64,000 bases of DNA, from positions 288,965 to 352,964 of the forward strand of contig JAUICN010000003.1 of NCBI GenBank assembly GCA_030427835.1, written 5' to 3'. The position numbers were made by a program, and so were the translations under genes. The stretch is from Polyangia bacterium. Its GTDB lineage: Bacteria; Myxococcota_A; Polyangia; Polyangiales; JAUICN01. This document shows positions 47,880 through 57,079 of this stretch, piece by piece (the first letter of the stretch is position 1; the number at the start of each line of letters is the position of its first letter). The notes under the pieces were generated by a model, which made no database searches, was not told where the DNA came from, and saw nothing but the letters and a program-made list of their open reading frames with translations.

Positions 47880-49388
47880 ATGTCGTCCTCCAAAACGAGC
47901 AACAAAAGCGGCCATCTGGCCAAAGGACTGGTGCTTGTTCTGGGCATGGCCATGCTTGGTGCCTGCAGCGTGGACATCGCTCCCCTGGCGGCATCAAAAG
48001 GAGCCGGGGCCAGCCCCCTATGCACCCCGCTCAACCAACCCCCCTACACAGACCTTGCAGACGCATTGGAAGATCCCCTCGAAAACGTTCTCGCAGCGAA
48101 CAACGTCGAACTCGCCCTCCAACAGGCTGACCGGAAGCCGCTAGCAATCCTCATGGAACAGTTTAAACACAAGCTTGAAAACCGTTGGAAGTACCCAGAG
48201 GGCACCTTGGCATCGATCAACTGGAACGTCGCCAGCGATCCAGAGACACACAAGGCTTTGATGGTGGAACTGATCCTTCATTCCAAGACACCCACACGCC
48301 ATTCACCCACCGCTCACCTTCGGTTTTGGGTGAATCATCGTGCCACGACACCACAGCTCATCCCCACGGAACGGTATTTTTTTGTGGAGGAAAGCGAACA
48401 CATTCACGCGTGCGACGAATGGTCGACCCAACCCAAGGTGATCGCCACACACCTCCCCCGTGATCCAAACCGGCGTTTCGAGGAGCTCGATCCAGATCAC
48501 AAAAGCAACATGGCAGGAGTTTCCTCATTGCATGGTATTTCCCATGGCACATTCACCGCCACCGAAACCCCCAACCATGTAGAACAAACCTTCGACAAAA
48601 ACTGGTCCATTGGGCCTTCCGGGTGCGGGGGCGAAACAGGCTTTCAAGATCTAGGGCCGCTGCAAAACGTACATTGTGTCAAATACCTCGAACTCAAACA
48701 CGCCAACGCCAACTTCGATCTGTCACCACTAAGCACGAGAGGCCCTGAAACCATGTGCAAAGTTTCGACCGAACTTGCAATCCAGGATGCGGCCAGCATC
48801 ACCCTTAACAATACATTGCATCTAGGCAAAGTTGGCCTCCAACAAAACATGATCGAGAAGATTCGCCCCATCGCCCATCACCTGCGGGTTCACAACCTCA
48901 CAGTTACGGATCTCTCACCCGACCAGAAGTCCTCCGACCAGCTAAAAGAACTCCTGATAGCCATGCGCACGGCTCACCTCCAAATCGCCTGCGAAAACCT
49001 CCGCTGCTCCGCACGTCAGTTGGTGTCCATCCTCCAAGAAACCCGAGTCTATTCCCTTGGTTTAGACGGCATGTTTCTCTTCGAAAACGACGACACCGTT
49101 CTCCAGTTGGCAGCGCTTACCCAACTGCAAAACCTGAGCCTAGGGTGCACGTGGATAGCAACTTCAAGGGTTATCATGTGGAGCAACGAGGAAGTCCAGA
49201 AGTCGGCCGCAAGTCTAGTGGACGTAAAGCAGCTCATTTCAGCACTCCCATATCTCACAGAGTTTAGCGGCCGCTATTATTCCGATTCCATCGCCAAACG
49301 CATCAAACAACACGTAGACACAACAAAAGGAACGGGCTTCAAACTGAACCGCATCACATGTAGTGGCAACAACCAGTGCTCGAACTGA
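47880..49388 (+). CDS. Putative lipoprotein with LRR-like C-terminus, function unknown
   Basis: About 502 residues from the ATG at 47880. A signal peptide with lipobox MLGAC (Cys29) is followed by a mixed alpha/beta part without a known domain; near the C-terminus a few leucine-spaced units (LQLAALTQLQNLSLGCTW) recall leucine-rich repeats. Lys/Asn/Thr and A-T content are higher than in neighbouring housekeeping genes. It stands alone on the + strand between the carboxylase locus and dnaE. The 246 bases before it and 154 bases after it show no gene. Confidence 0.65.
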   Translation: MSSSKTSNKSGHLAKGLVLVLGMAMLGACSVDIAPLAASKGAGASPLCTPLNQPPYTDLADALEDPLENVLAANNVELALQQADRKPLAILMEQFKHKLENRWKYPEGTLASINWNVASDPETHKALMVELILHSKTPTRHSPTAHLRFWVNHRATTPQLIPTERYFFVEESEHIHACDEWSTQPKVIATHLPRDPNRRFEELDPDHKSNMAGVSSLHGISHGTFTATETPNHVEQTFDKNWSIGPSGCGGETGFQDLGPLQNVHCVKYLELKHANANFDLSPLSTRGPETMCKVSTELAIQDAASITLNNTLHLGKVGLQQNMIEKIRPIAHHLRVHNLTVTDLSPDQKSSDQLKELLIAMRTAHLQIACENLRCSARQLVSILQETRVYSLGLDGMFLFENDDTVLQLAALTQLQNLSLGCTWIATSRVIMWSNEEVQKSAASLVDVKQLISALPYLTEFSGRYYSDSIAKRIKQHVDTTKGTGFKLNRITCSGNNQCSN

Positions 49389-49542
49389 GTCACCTAGCAA
49401 ATCCAAATCACTCCAAAAACCCACCACACTACAGCGCGATTCACACAAAATAGACCGAAACTAGGCGCGAAATCGCGTCTTCGTCCAGGCAGAGACCGCT
49501 ACGCCTACCCCTCCCCCACAGAGCTTGCTAAGGCATCAGCCG

Positions 49543-52500
49543 ATGTCCGCCGAGTTCGTCCATCTCCACGTGCACACGCACTTTTCGCTTTTGGACAGCT
49601 CCATCCGTGTGGGCCCCATGGTGAAACGTGCCGCCGAACTGGACATGGGCGCCATTGCCATCACCGACCACGCCAACATGTTTGGCGCCCTGCAAATGGT
49701 GAACGCCTGCAAGGAACATGACGTGAAGCCGATTCTCGGCTGCGAGGTCAACATGGTCGTGGGCAGCCCCGGCCAAAGCAACGCCCGCGCCGATCCTGAA
49801 CTTCGGGACGTGCACCACCTGCTCCTGCTCGCCTCAAGCCAGCAGGGCTACCAAAACCTGGTGCGCATCGTCAGCCGGGGCTGGGTCGATGGCCTGGTCC
49901 GCGGGGTGCCTCGCGTCGACCTGGATCTCATCGCCGAACACAACGAAGGCCTCGTTGGCCTCTCCGCCTGCATGGGTGGCTACCTCGCCCAACGCATTCT
50001 CCATCACGGCAAGGGCGCAGGCCGTGACGCCATGGCCCAGTTGCGCGACAGTTTTACCCCCGGCCACTTCTTCGCCGAACTCCAGGATCACGGCTTCCCG
50101 GAACAGGCCCCGCTCAACCAAATCATTACCGAACTCGCCGCCGACCTAAGCCTACCCATCGTCGCCTCCAACGACTGCCACTACATGGACCCGGGTGAAG
50201 CCAACGCGCAACAGGTACTGCAATGCATCGGCACCAGCACCAGCGTCGAAGACATGCGCCGCCAGCACCACAACGCCGACTCCATTCACCTGGCAAGCCC
50301 AGACGAAATGGCCCACCGCTTTCGCCACCATCCCGAGGCGGTCAAAAACACCCTACGTATTGCTGAAATGTGCGCCGGGCAGGTGAATCCATTCGCCGCT
50401 CCCAAACTGCCCACCTTCGAGGTCCCCCGGGAGCGCACCCCAGAGGATCATTTGGAAGAACTGTCACGGCAGGGATTAGAACAACGCTTCGCCGCCATTT
50501 CCTCCGTTGTCACCGAAGTCGACAGAAAAGCCTACACCAAGCGACTGGAACACGAGCTTCAGGTCATCAACGACATGGGCTTCGCGGGCTATTTCCTCAT
50601 CGTGCAGGACTTCATCGTCTGGGCCAAAGAACACCACGTGCCCGTGGGCCCGGGCCGTGGATCCGGCGCCGGATCACTCGTGGCCTACGCCCTGCAAATC
50701 ACCGACATCGACCCCCTTCCCTACGGTCTGCTGTTCGAACGGTTCCTCAATCCTGAGCGCGTGTCCATGCCCGATTTCGACATCGACTTCTGCATGGACC
50801 GGCGCGACCTGGTCATCGAGTACGTGCGCGAAAAATACGGTCGCCAGAGCGTGGGCCAAATCGCCACCTTCCATCAACTCAAAAGCCGCAGCGTGGTTCG
50901 AGACGTGGGTCGCGTCATGGGCATGACCGCGGCAGAAGCCGGCCGCATTGCCACCCTGGTACCCGAACCCATCCAGGGGAAAACCGTGCCCATCGCCACC
51001 GCCCTGGAACAGGAGCCCCGCCTACGGGGAATGCAGCAAGAGGACCCGAAGGTTCGCGGCCTACTCGACACCGCACAGGTGCTTGAAGACCTCACCCGAC
51101 ACGCCGGCATGCACGCCGCGGGTGTGGTCATCAGCGAGGGCCCCCTGTGGGATCACGTGCCCGTGTTCTGCCCGGAACCCGACACCTACGTCACCCAGTA
51201 CCACAAGGACGACGTGGAGGCGGCCGGCCTGGTCAAGTTCGACTTCCTTGGCCTCAAAACCCTCACCGTCATCGACTACGCCATTCGCCTGATTCAAAAA
51301 CGTCCGCCCATTTCCAACCAGGAGCGGCCTCAAACACCCTTCGATATCAACCGCATTCCCCTGGACGACCCCGCCACCTACGCCCTGCTCGGATCCGGTG
51401 AAACCACCAACGTCTTTCAGCTGGAATCCTCCGGCATGCAACGCCTCTTCAAACAACTCCGACCGGACGGGTTTGAGGACATCATCGCCGCCGTGGCCCT
51501 CTACCGCCCGGGCCCCCTGGGTTCCGGCATGGTTGAGGACTTCGTGCAACGAAAACACGGCCGCGTGCCGGTGGAATACCCCCACCCAAGCCTCGAGCCC
51601 ATCCTCAAGGACACCTACGGCGTCATCGTGTACCAGGAACAGGTCATGCAAATCGCCCGGAAAATGGCCGGTTACACCCTGGGCGGCGCCGATCTCCTAC
51701 GCCGTGCCATGGGTAAAAAGAAGGCCTCGGAAATGGAAAAGCAAAAATCCATCTTCCTCAAAGGCGCCACAGGCCTTGGCCACTCCGAAGCCGACGCCGA
51801 CCGGGTCTTCGAACTCATGGCCTATTTCGCAGGCTACGGTTTCAACAAATCCCACTCCGCCGCCTACGCCCTACTCACCTACCAAACCGCATACCTCAAG
51901 GCCCACTTCCCCGTGGAGTTCATGACCGCCACCCTCACCGCCGACCGTGACAAATCCGACAAGGTCGTGCGCTCCATCGCAGAAGCCCGCGCCATGGGCA
52001 TCACCGTACTCTCCCCCGACGTCAACGAGAGTGAGATCAACTTCACGGTCGTGTACGGCCGTGAACATGAACGCAGCACGGTCGTGCACGGCGGGGACGA
52101 ACAAGACAGCGCCAGCACAGCGAAGAAAAAAAAGCGGGCACGCCGCAAAAACCAACCCGCAAGCATGGACGGCACCCTGCGGGATCCCATGCACCCGAAA
52201 ATTCGCTTCGGCCTGGGCGGCGTCAAGGGCATTGGAGACGCCGCGCTGGAAGCCATTTTCGAATCCCGTGTGGACCCTGAAAGCAAACAGCACCGCCCCT
52301 TTCAGGACCTCTTTGATTTCACCTCCAGGGTAGACCTGCGCCGGGTCAGCAAGTCCGTCGTTGAAGCCCTCATCCGTTGTGGGGGGTTTGACGCCATGCA
52401 CACGCCCCTGGAAGTCCACCGTGCCCAGGCCGTGGCCGCCATGGACATGGCCGTGGAACGGGGGAAAACCGCAGCCCGCGAACGGGACAGTGGCCAAACC

Positions 52501-53346
52501 AACCTCTTTGGCATGCTCACCGCCCCAACACCGCCCAACCCCGACGGCACTGGTGGCACCAGCACCGAAGCCGGAGCCCAACCAAGCGGCAACCGCTTCC
52601 CGGACTGCCCACCCTGGGGTTACCGCGAACAACTGCGCATCGAAAAGGAATCCCTGGGCTTCTACGTTTCAGGCCACCCCCTCGATCGCTTCACCGGTGA
52701 GCTCAAGCGCCTGGGCACCGCATCCACCACGAGTGCAGGCCTCAGCCCAGACGGTCACGCCCTCACCATCGCAGGATCGGTCGAAGGCTACCGGGAACGC
52801 ACCACCAAAGCCGGCCAACGCATGGCCTTCTTTTCCCTCGAAGATCCCGTGGGGCGCATGGAAGTGGTCGTACGCCCGCGGGTGCTCAGCAAAAACCCAG
52901 AACTGGCCGAAATCCTCGCCTCAGGCCAACCCATGTTGCTTGAAGCCGCCGTGCAAAAGGATGGTGGCGCCTGGGCAAACAGCGGCGGAAACGGCGGCGG
53001 AAACAGCGGCGGATCCAGCGACAGCACCGGTGAAACCAAGTTGGTATTGAAGGATGCCAAGCCCCTACTCGAAACCCTCCAGTCCCAGGCCACCGCCATA
53101 CACGTACAGCTTTCCCTCGATGAACTCCTGCGGGAGGCCACGGCCACACGATCCACAAAACAGACACTCATCAACCTCAAGTCCACGTTGGACAAGCACC
53201 CCGGAACCTGCCCCGTCACCGTGGAGCTCAGCACCCACCTCTGGAGGGCCACCTTTTCCCCCAACGCACTGCACGTCGCCGCCACCGAAGAACTGCTCGC
53301 TGACCTGGAACACCTATTTGGCAAAAAGGTGTGCGAACTGCGTTAG
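49543..53346 (+). CDS. dnaE: DNA polymerase III alpha subunit
   Basis: Replicative polymerase, 1267 residues. The PHP domain starts at HLHVHTHFSLLDS; the polymerase active site includes PDFDIDFCMDRRD and the GPGRGSGAGSLVAYALQI region; the C-terminus carries an OB-fold/tau-binding part. Two low-complexity insertions are seen: a Lys/Arg-rich stretch (KKKKRARRKNQ) at about residue 870 and a Gly/Ser stretch (SGGNGGGNSGGSS) at about residue 1145. The ATG at 49543 gives the standard N-terminus. mutH follows 43 bases downstream on the same strand. Confidence 0.97.
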   Translation: MSAEFVHLHVHTHFSLLDSSIRVGPMVKRAAELDMGAIAITDHANMFGALQMVNACKEHDVKPILGCEVNMVVGSPGQSNARADPELRDVHHLLLLASSQQGYQNLVRIVSRGWVDGLVRGVPRVDLDLIAEHNEGLVGLSACMGGYLAQRILHHGKGAGRDAMAQLRDSFTPGHFFAELQDHGFPEQAPLNQIITELAADLSLPIVASNDCHYMDPGEANAQQVLQCIGTSTSVEDMRRQHHNADSIHLASPDEMAHRFRHHPEAVKNTLRIAEMCAGQVNPFAAPKLPTFEVPRERTPEDHLEELSRQGLEQRFAAISSVVTEVDRKAYTKRLEHELQVINDMGFAGYFLIVQDFIVWAKEHHVPVGPGRGSGAGSLVAYALQITDIDPLPYGLLFERFLNPERVSMPDFDIDFCMDRRDLVIEYVREKYGRQSVGQIATFHQLKSRSVVRDVGRVMGMTAAEAGRIATLVPEPIQGKTVPIATALEQEPRLRGMQQEDPKVRGLLDTAQVLEDLTRHAGMHAAGVVISEGPLWDHVPVFCPEPDTYVTQYHKDDVEAAGLVKFDFLGLKTLTVIDYAIRLIQKRPPISNQERPQTPFDINRIPLDDPATYALLGSGETTNVFQLESSGMQRLFKQLRPDGFEDIIAAVALYRPGPLGSGMVEDFVQRKHGRVPVEYPHPSLEPILKDTYGVIVYQEQVMQIARKMAGYTLGGADLLRRAMGKKKASEMEKQKSIFLKGATGLGHSEADADRVFELMAYFAGYGFNKSHSAAYALLTYQTAYLKAHFPVEFMTATLTADRDKSDKVVRSIAEARAMGITVLSPDVNESEINFTVVYGREHERSTVVHGGDEQDSASTAKKKKRARRKNQPASMDGTLRDPMHPKIRFGLGGVKGIGDAALEAIFESRVDPESKQHRPFQDLFDFTSRVDLRRVSKSVVEALIRCGGFDAMHTPLEVHRAQAVAAMDMAVERGKTAARERDSGQTNLFGMLTAPTPPNPDGTGGTSTEAGAQPSGNRFPDCPPWGYREQLRIEKESLGFYVSGHPLDRFTGELKRLGTASTTSAGLSPDGHALTIAGSVEGYRERTTKAGQRMAFFSLEDPVGRMEVVVRPRVLSKNPELAEILASGQPMLLEAAVQKDGGAWANSGGNGGGNSGGSSDSTGETKLVLKDAKPLLETLQSQATAIHVQLSLDELLREATATRSTKQTLINLKSTLDKHPGTCPVTVELSTHLWRATFSPNALHVAATEELLADLEHLFGKKVCELR

Positions 53347-53389
53347 CTTGGTAGGCACACGTACAAACCGCAGCCCCCAAGCCGTTCCA

Positions 53390-54043
53390 ATGGTGCAACC
53401 ACCCAAAACCGAAGACGAACTCGTCACACACGCCCAACAGCTCTGTGGATGTACCCTGGCCCAGGTGGCCACCTCCCATGGTGTAGACTTTCCTGAGGAC
53501 ATCACCCGCGCCAAGGGATGGATCGGCCAACTGTTGGAACGGGCCCTGGGCGCCACCGCCGCCTCGCGGGACGAACCCGATTTCCCCCACCTGGGAATCG
53601 AGCTCAAAACCATTCCGCTCACGGCCACAGGCAAACCCAAGGAATCCACATTCGTCACCACCGTTCCGCTCGACCACATGCACGAACTGGACTGGCCACA
53701 ATCCCGGGTCGCCCGAAAGCTTGCCCGCGTTCTTTGGATCCCCATCCAATGCGAACCCCCCGTTCACGAACGCCACATCGGTTGGCCCACGCTTTGGTCT
53801 CCCAGTTCACGACAGCAGCGCACACTGGAAACAGACTGGACCGAGTTCGCCAACCTAATTCGTGCAGGCCACCTGGACGCCATCGATTCCACCATGGGCA
53901 CCGCCCTGCAGGTTCGCCCCAAGGCCGCCAACGCCCAGGCACGACGCATCGCCTTTGACGAAAACGGCACCCCCCAAAGCACGCTCCCCCGGGGCTTCTA
54001 CCTTCGCCCCACCTTCACCCAATCCCTCCTTCAGCAAGGCTAA
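53390..54043 (+). CDS. mutH: DNA mismatch repair endonuclease MutH homologue
   Basis: 217 residues, close to E. coli MutH (229). The catalytic set Glu50, Asp64, Glu71 and Lys73 (RDEPDFPHLGIELKTIP) has exactly the E. coli spacing of Glu56, Asp70, Glu77 and Lys79. ITRAKGWIGQLLERALGA, RKLARVLWIPIQ, TLWSPSS, LQVRPKAANAQA and LPRGFYL match along the full length. MutH nicks the unmethylated strand at hemimethylated GATC after activation by MutL. It sits 43 bases after dnaE, suggesting co-transcription. MutH is rare outside gammaproteobacteria; no dam gene is in this window. The ATG at 53390 is used. Confidence 0.93.
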   Translation: MVQPPKTEDELVTHAQQLCGCTLAQVATSHGVDFPEDITRAKGWIGQLLERALGATAASRDEPDFPHLGIELKTIPLTATGKPKESTFVTTVPLDHMHELDWPQSRVARKLARVLWIPIQCEPPVHERHIGWPTLWSPSSRQQRTLETDWTEFANLIRAGHLDAIDSTMGTALQVRPKAANAQARRIAFDENGTPQSTLPRGFYLRPTFTQSLLQQG

Positions 54044-54069
54044 CCCAGGCTCCCTAGCGGGGTATCCGA

Positions 54070-55797
54070 TCAATCTTCCAAAAACGGGGGATCCGCCGGC
54101 AGGCCGTTCTGAAAGTGATCCCAAAACCCAAAATGGTACTGGTCCGGCACCCTAAAAAACCGTGCCTGAAAACCAATGCTGATCTCCTCCCAGGAATATC
54201 CACGGCGCATCACATGTCGAAACACGTCCGACCGCACCCGCATCCGTAGGTACGGAACCCCCACGCCGGTTGCATCCTCTGGAGGCCCTTGCTGTACGAC
54301 CCCTCCCCCTTCTCCGCACTCACGAAAATCAACGCAACACTCCCGCAGCACCTGGGCAAACGTTTCATCCGTTTCCACCACATGCAGCAGCAGGTTTCCC
54401 TGGTACCCCGCCCAATCAAAATAGGCTTGCACACCTTGCAAATGTTTCAGTGGCCCAAAATCCCCATCCCGGGCAATGGCATGCACATAGGCATCCATCT
54501 CAAGCGGCAGGGTTCCCCGGGCAGGGTCCATGGGCGTCACCTCCCCTGTGGCCACGTCCATTCGGGCGCCAGGTTCGGGCGCCCAGGTCTGCACCTGCGG
54601 AAACCTCTGCGCCACCTTGGTGCACACCCAATGCGCAGAATGCTTGCGGTTCAACAAACGGATGTCCTGATCCGAGGGATGCAGCTCCGAAAAATACCCC
54701 GCAATGGGTGCGTACAGGGCAGGCCGGGTCACCTCCACCAGCTCCTGGACCTGGCGCAGATCACCCACCAGGTTCTGCTGCACCCGCCGCCTAACCCAGT
54801 CCTCCCCGTAGAGCTCTTCCCAACAAACAGGAAAACCGCTGGCCCCGCCCGCAAAATGGGAAAGCAACACATCCACAGAGGGCAACCGATTGCCCCGGGG
54901 TGAATGGCAATCCACCGTATCCAACACCCGCACCCCCCGGTATTCAAACAGGGCCGCGCTGTCTTCCCGCCCGGTATCGTCCAGAAACATCATCATGCGA
55001 AGGTCCGGCCCCAGGTCCACCCAAGTATCAAAAGTCACCCGTTGCACGTTACGAAACCCCATCTTTCCCAGGGTCACATCCAGGCGGCCCACATCGAACC
55101 GGGGCACCAACAGCCGCACATCCGCATTGAGCTGCAAAAGCAAACGAAGGGTGTGCACATTCAGGTGATCCGAATGGTTGTGGCTAATGTAAATGGCGTC
55201 AGCCCCCGCCAACCGTTGCAACGCATCCGCCGGTGGCCGGTGAGCAAGCCACCAACCCCGGGTAAACGCCGGGCCCTCCAGCCACGGATCCGTGAACACA
55301 CGGGTCGCACCGGCCTGGATCTCCACACAGGCGTGGGCCATGAATTGAATCACCAACTCCCCCGGCCCAAGCGACGCGCGAGCCCCTTCGCACCGGTCCT
55401 CCCACGGAACAACCGGCACTGGCTCCACCACCACCACCTCCCCCTGGGCCACCGTCACCGTCAATTGCCGTTGGGTAAGCCCCCCCCCCGGGTTGACGTA
55501 CGTCATGGTGGAAGCATCCAACTCCCATCCGTGGGAACTGCACTTGAGCACGCAGTCTTCACCACTGGACGACCGCGGGCGAAACGTCCCGCCCATGTGT
55601 CGGCAACGGTTCCGTGTCGCCTGAACCCGATCCCCCTCCCGGCACAGCACCACCGTACCGTCCGCCACCAGTTGCACTCCCTGGGAAAGGCTCGACAGGT
55701 CCCCCCGAAACAACTCTACCTGGGGTCGCGTGACTCCCCCGACCTTCGCTTCAGGCGAATCCGGCACCAACGGCAACCCTCGTTTATCTTCAGACAT
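54070..55797 (-). CDS. CMP-N-acetylneuraminate hydroxylase (CMAH)-like Rieske/metallo-beta-lactamase protein
   Basis: 575 residues, close to vertebrate CMAH (about 590). A Rieske domain holds Cys65-x-His67 (CRHMGGTF) and Cys86-x2-His89 (CSSHGWELDASTMTYVNP); a metallo-beta-lactamase-fold domain holds HNHSDH at 206-211. CMAH-specific blocks continue to the end: FTDPWLEGPAFTRGWWLAH, FAGGASGFP, IAGYFSELHPSD, YFDWAGY and IGFQARF. CMAH hydroxylates CMP-Neu5Ac to CMP-Neu5Gc with electrons from cytochrome b5. No sialic acid synthesis genes are seen here, so the natural substrate may differ. It ends 27 bases from convergent mutH; its ATG lies in the region upstream of a TylF-like methyltransferase. 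Confidence 0.9.
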   Translation of the reverse strand: MSEDKRGLPLVPDSPEAKVGGVTRPQVELFRGDLSSLSQGVQLVADGTVVLCREGDRVQATRNRCRHMGGTFRPRSSSGEDCVLKCSSHGWELDASTMTYVNPGGGLTQRQLTVTVAQGEVVVVEPVPVVPWEDRCEGARASLGPGELVIQFMAHACVEIQAGATRVFTDPWLEGPAFTRGWWLAHRPPADALQRLAGADAIYISHNHSDHLNVHTLRLLLQLNADVRLLVPRFDVGRLDVTLGKMGFRNVQRVTFDTWVDLGPDLRMMMFLDDTGREDSAALFEYRGVRVLDTVDCHSPRGNRLPSVDVLLSHFAGGASGFPVCWEELYGEDWVRRRVQQNLVGDLRQVQELVEVTRPALYAPIAGYFSELHPSDQDIRLLNRKHSAHWVCTKVAQRFPQVQTWAPEPGARMDVATGEVTPMDPARGTLPLEMDAYVHAIARDGDFGPLKHLQGVQAYFDWAGYQGNLLLHVVETDETFAQVLRECCVDFRECGEGGGVVQQGPPEDATGVGVPYLRMRVRSDVFRHVMRRGYSWEEISIGFQARFFRVPDQYHFGFWDHFQNGLPADPPFLED

Positions 55798-55930
55798 GGA
55801 TACTCCCGGCCCAAATCATGGGCGAGGTGCATCCCAAGTGCCCAAATTCCCGCGTCTACCGTCTTCAAATGGGAACAGTTCCAACCAAGAACAACCACGC
55901 CTTCCACGCGCCGTGGTAGAAAATTTCCCC

Positions 55931-56680
55931 ATGCACGCCTCCGACCAAAGCCGCCGGTCCACCAGGGAACAACAAAGCCACCAGTCCATCGACGCCCTCT
56001 ACCACGGCAGCCCCATCCCCCCGGCCGATCGGGTCACCAACCTCCACTGCTTCCTGCGCCGTCAACAACTGGCCCGCCTCTTCATGCTCCAGGAAATCTA
56101 TGGCCACATCCTGAACGTCCCTGGGTCCATCCTGCAATGCGGTGTTCGGTGGGGTGGTGACCTCGTCACATTCCAATCCTTGCGCGCCATGCTTGAACCC
56201 TACAACCACGGCAGGCGCATCCTCGGTTTCGACACCTTTGAGGGCCTCAAGGGAACCGGGCACGCCGACGCCGGATCCAGCAACGTGGCCGACGGGCAGT
56301 TCACGGTACCCGAACAATACGAACAGTTCCTGGGCCAACTGCTCGACGCCCACCGCGACAACGCCCCGCTCGCCCACGTACAAAAACACACCCTCATCAA
56401 GGGCGACGTCACAGAAACCCTGCCCGCATTCCTCAGCGAACACCCCGGAGAGCAAATCGCCCTGCTCTACCTCGACATGGACATCTACAACCCCACCCAC
56501 GCCGCACTCAAGGCCTGCCTCCATCACCTCACCCCCGGCTCCATCGTGGCCTTTGACGAATACAGCGACGCCCAGTTCCCCGGCGAAGCCACCTCCTACC
56601 GTGAACTGCTCCGCCCCATCCCCCACACCCTCCACCAAAGCCGATTCTCCTCCGTCACCGCCTACGCCATCCTCCAGTAA
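55931..56680 (+). CDS. TylF/MycF-like O-methyltransferase
   Basis: SAM-dependent methyltransferase, about 249 residues from the ATG at 55931. SILQCGVRWGGDLVTFQSL is the SAM motif, LGFDTFEGL and LYLDMDIYNPT lie in the core, and FDEYSDAQFPG supplies acidic metal ligands as in the macrocin sugar O-methyltransferases. These usually methylate sugar hydroxyls. An in-frame ATG at 55796, overlapping the divergent CMAH-like start, would add a 45-residue low-complexity region; I consider it less likely. A sugar-modifying pair with the CMAH-like enzyme is possible. Confidence 0.82.
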   Translation: MHASDQSRRSTREQQSHQSIDALYHGSPIPPADRVTNLHCFLRRQQLARLFMLQEIYGHILNVPGSILQCGVRWGGDLVTFQSLRAMLEPYNHGRRILGFDTFEGLKGTGHADAGSSNVADGQFTVPEQYEQFLGQLLDAHRDNAPLAHVQKHTLIKGDVTETLPAFLSEHPGEQIALLYLDMDIYNPTHAALKACLHHLTPGSIVAFDEYSDAQFPGEATSYRELLRPIPHTLHQSRFSSVTAYAILQ

Positions 56681-56740
56681 CGAAATTCACCTATTTCCAC
56701 ACTGCACCACAGGTCTCCCCCTGGAAACCGGTCTTCCAAA

Positions 56741-56768
56741 TTGACATCAGCGTCCGGTCGGCTACCTT
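56741..56768 (+). promoter_or_regulatory. Sigma70-like promoter for the tRNA pair
   Basis: TTGACA at 56741-56746 and TACCTT at 56763-56768 with a 16-base spacer, ending 40 bases before tRNA-Glu. The perfect -35 and fair -10 suit a stable RNA promoter. A short inverted repeat AGCTCC-ACAT-GGAGCT follows at 56789-56804. Confidence 0.6.
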
Positions 56769-56807
56769 GGCCGCTCCGCATTTGCGGGAGCTCCACATGG
56801 AGCTTGG

Positions 56808-56884
56808 GTCCCTATCGTCTAGTCGGCCCAGGACACCGGCCTTTCACGCCGGCGACGCGGGTTCAAATCCCGCTGGGGACGCCA
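56808..56884 (+). tRNA. tRNA-Glu (anticodon TTC)
   Basis: Full cloverleaf: acceptor GTCCCTA pairs with TGGGGAC, the anticodon stem CCGGC/GCCGG encloses CTTTCAC (TTC), the T arm contains GGTTCAAATCC, and the discriminator G is followed by an encoded CCA. Confidence 0.95.
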
Positions 56885-56903
56885 CGTTTTTTGTAAAAAA
56901 CCA

Positions 56904-56976
56904 GGGTCGTTAGCTCAGTTGGTAGAGCAGCGGGCTTTTAACCCGACGGTCGCAGGTTCGAGCCCTGCACGACCCA
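56904..56976 (+). tRNA. tRNA-Lys (anticodon TTT)
   Basis: Acceptor GGGTCGT pairs with ACGACCC; anticodon loop CTTTTAA (TTT); T arm GGTTCGAGCC. CCA is not encoded (CCC follows the discriminator A). It lies 19 bases after tRNA-Glu; between them is an AT-rich palindrome (GTTTTTTGTAAAAAAC). Confidence 0.96.
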
Positions 56977-57079
56977 CCCCTCCCACTCCTGCCTCAAGGT
57001 TCTCCCGGTTCCGGTCGAGAAATCCGGGCAGGCCCCGTTCCTCGCTCGACAAGAGATTCCTAGAACCTACGTTCACTCC

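Noticed and set aside
54070..55797. Annotation as a generic Rieske dioxygenase or UlaG-like lactonase
   Set aside because: Both domains are present in one chain and the CMAH-specific C-terminal blocks match along the full length, which neither generic family explains.
56886..56901. AT palindrome between the two tRNA genes as an intrinsic terminator
   Set aside because: It is a stem of A-T pairs only, without a GC stem; more likely a processing spacer than a terminator.
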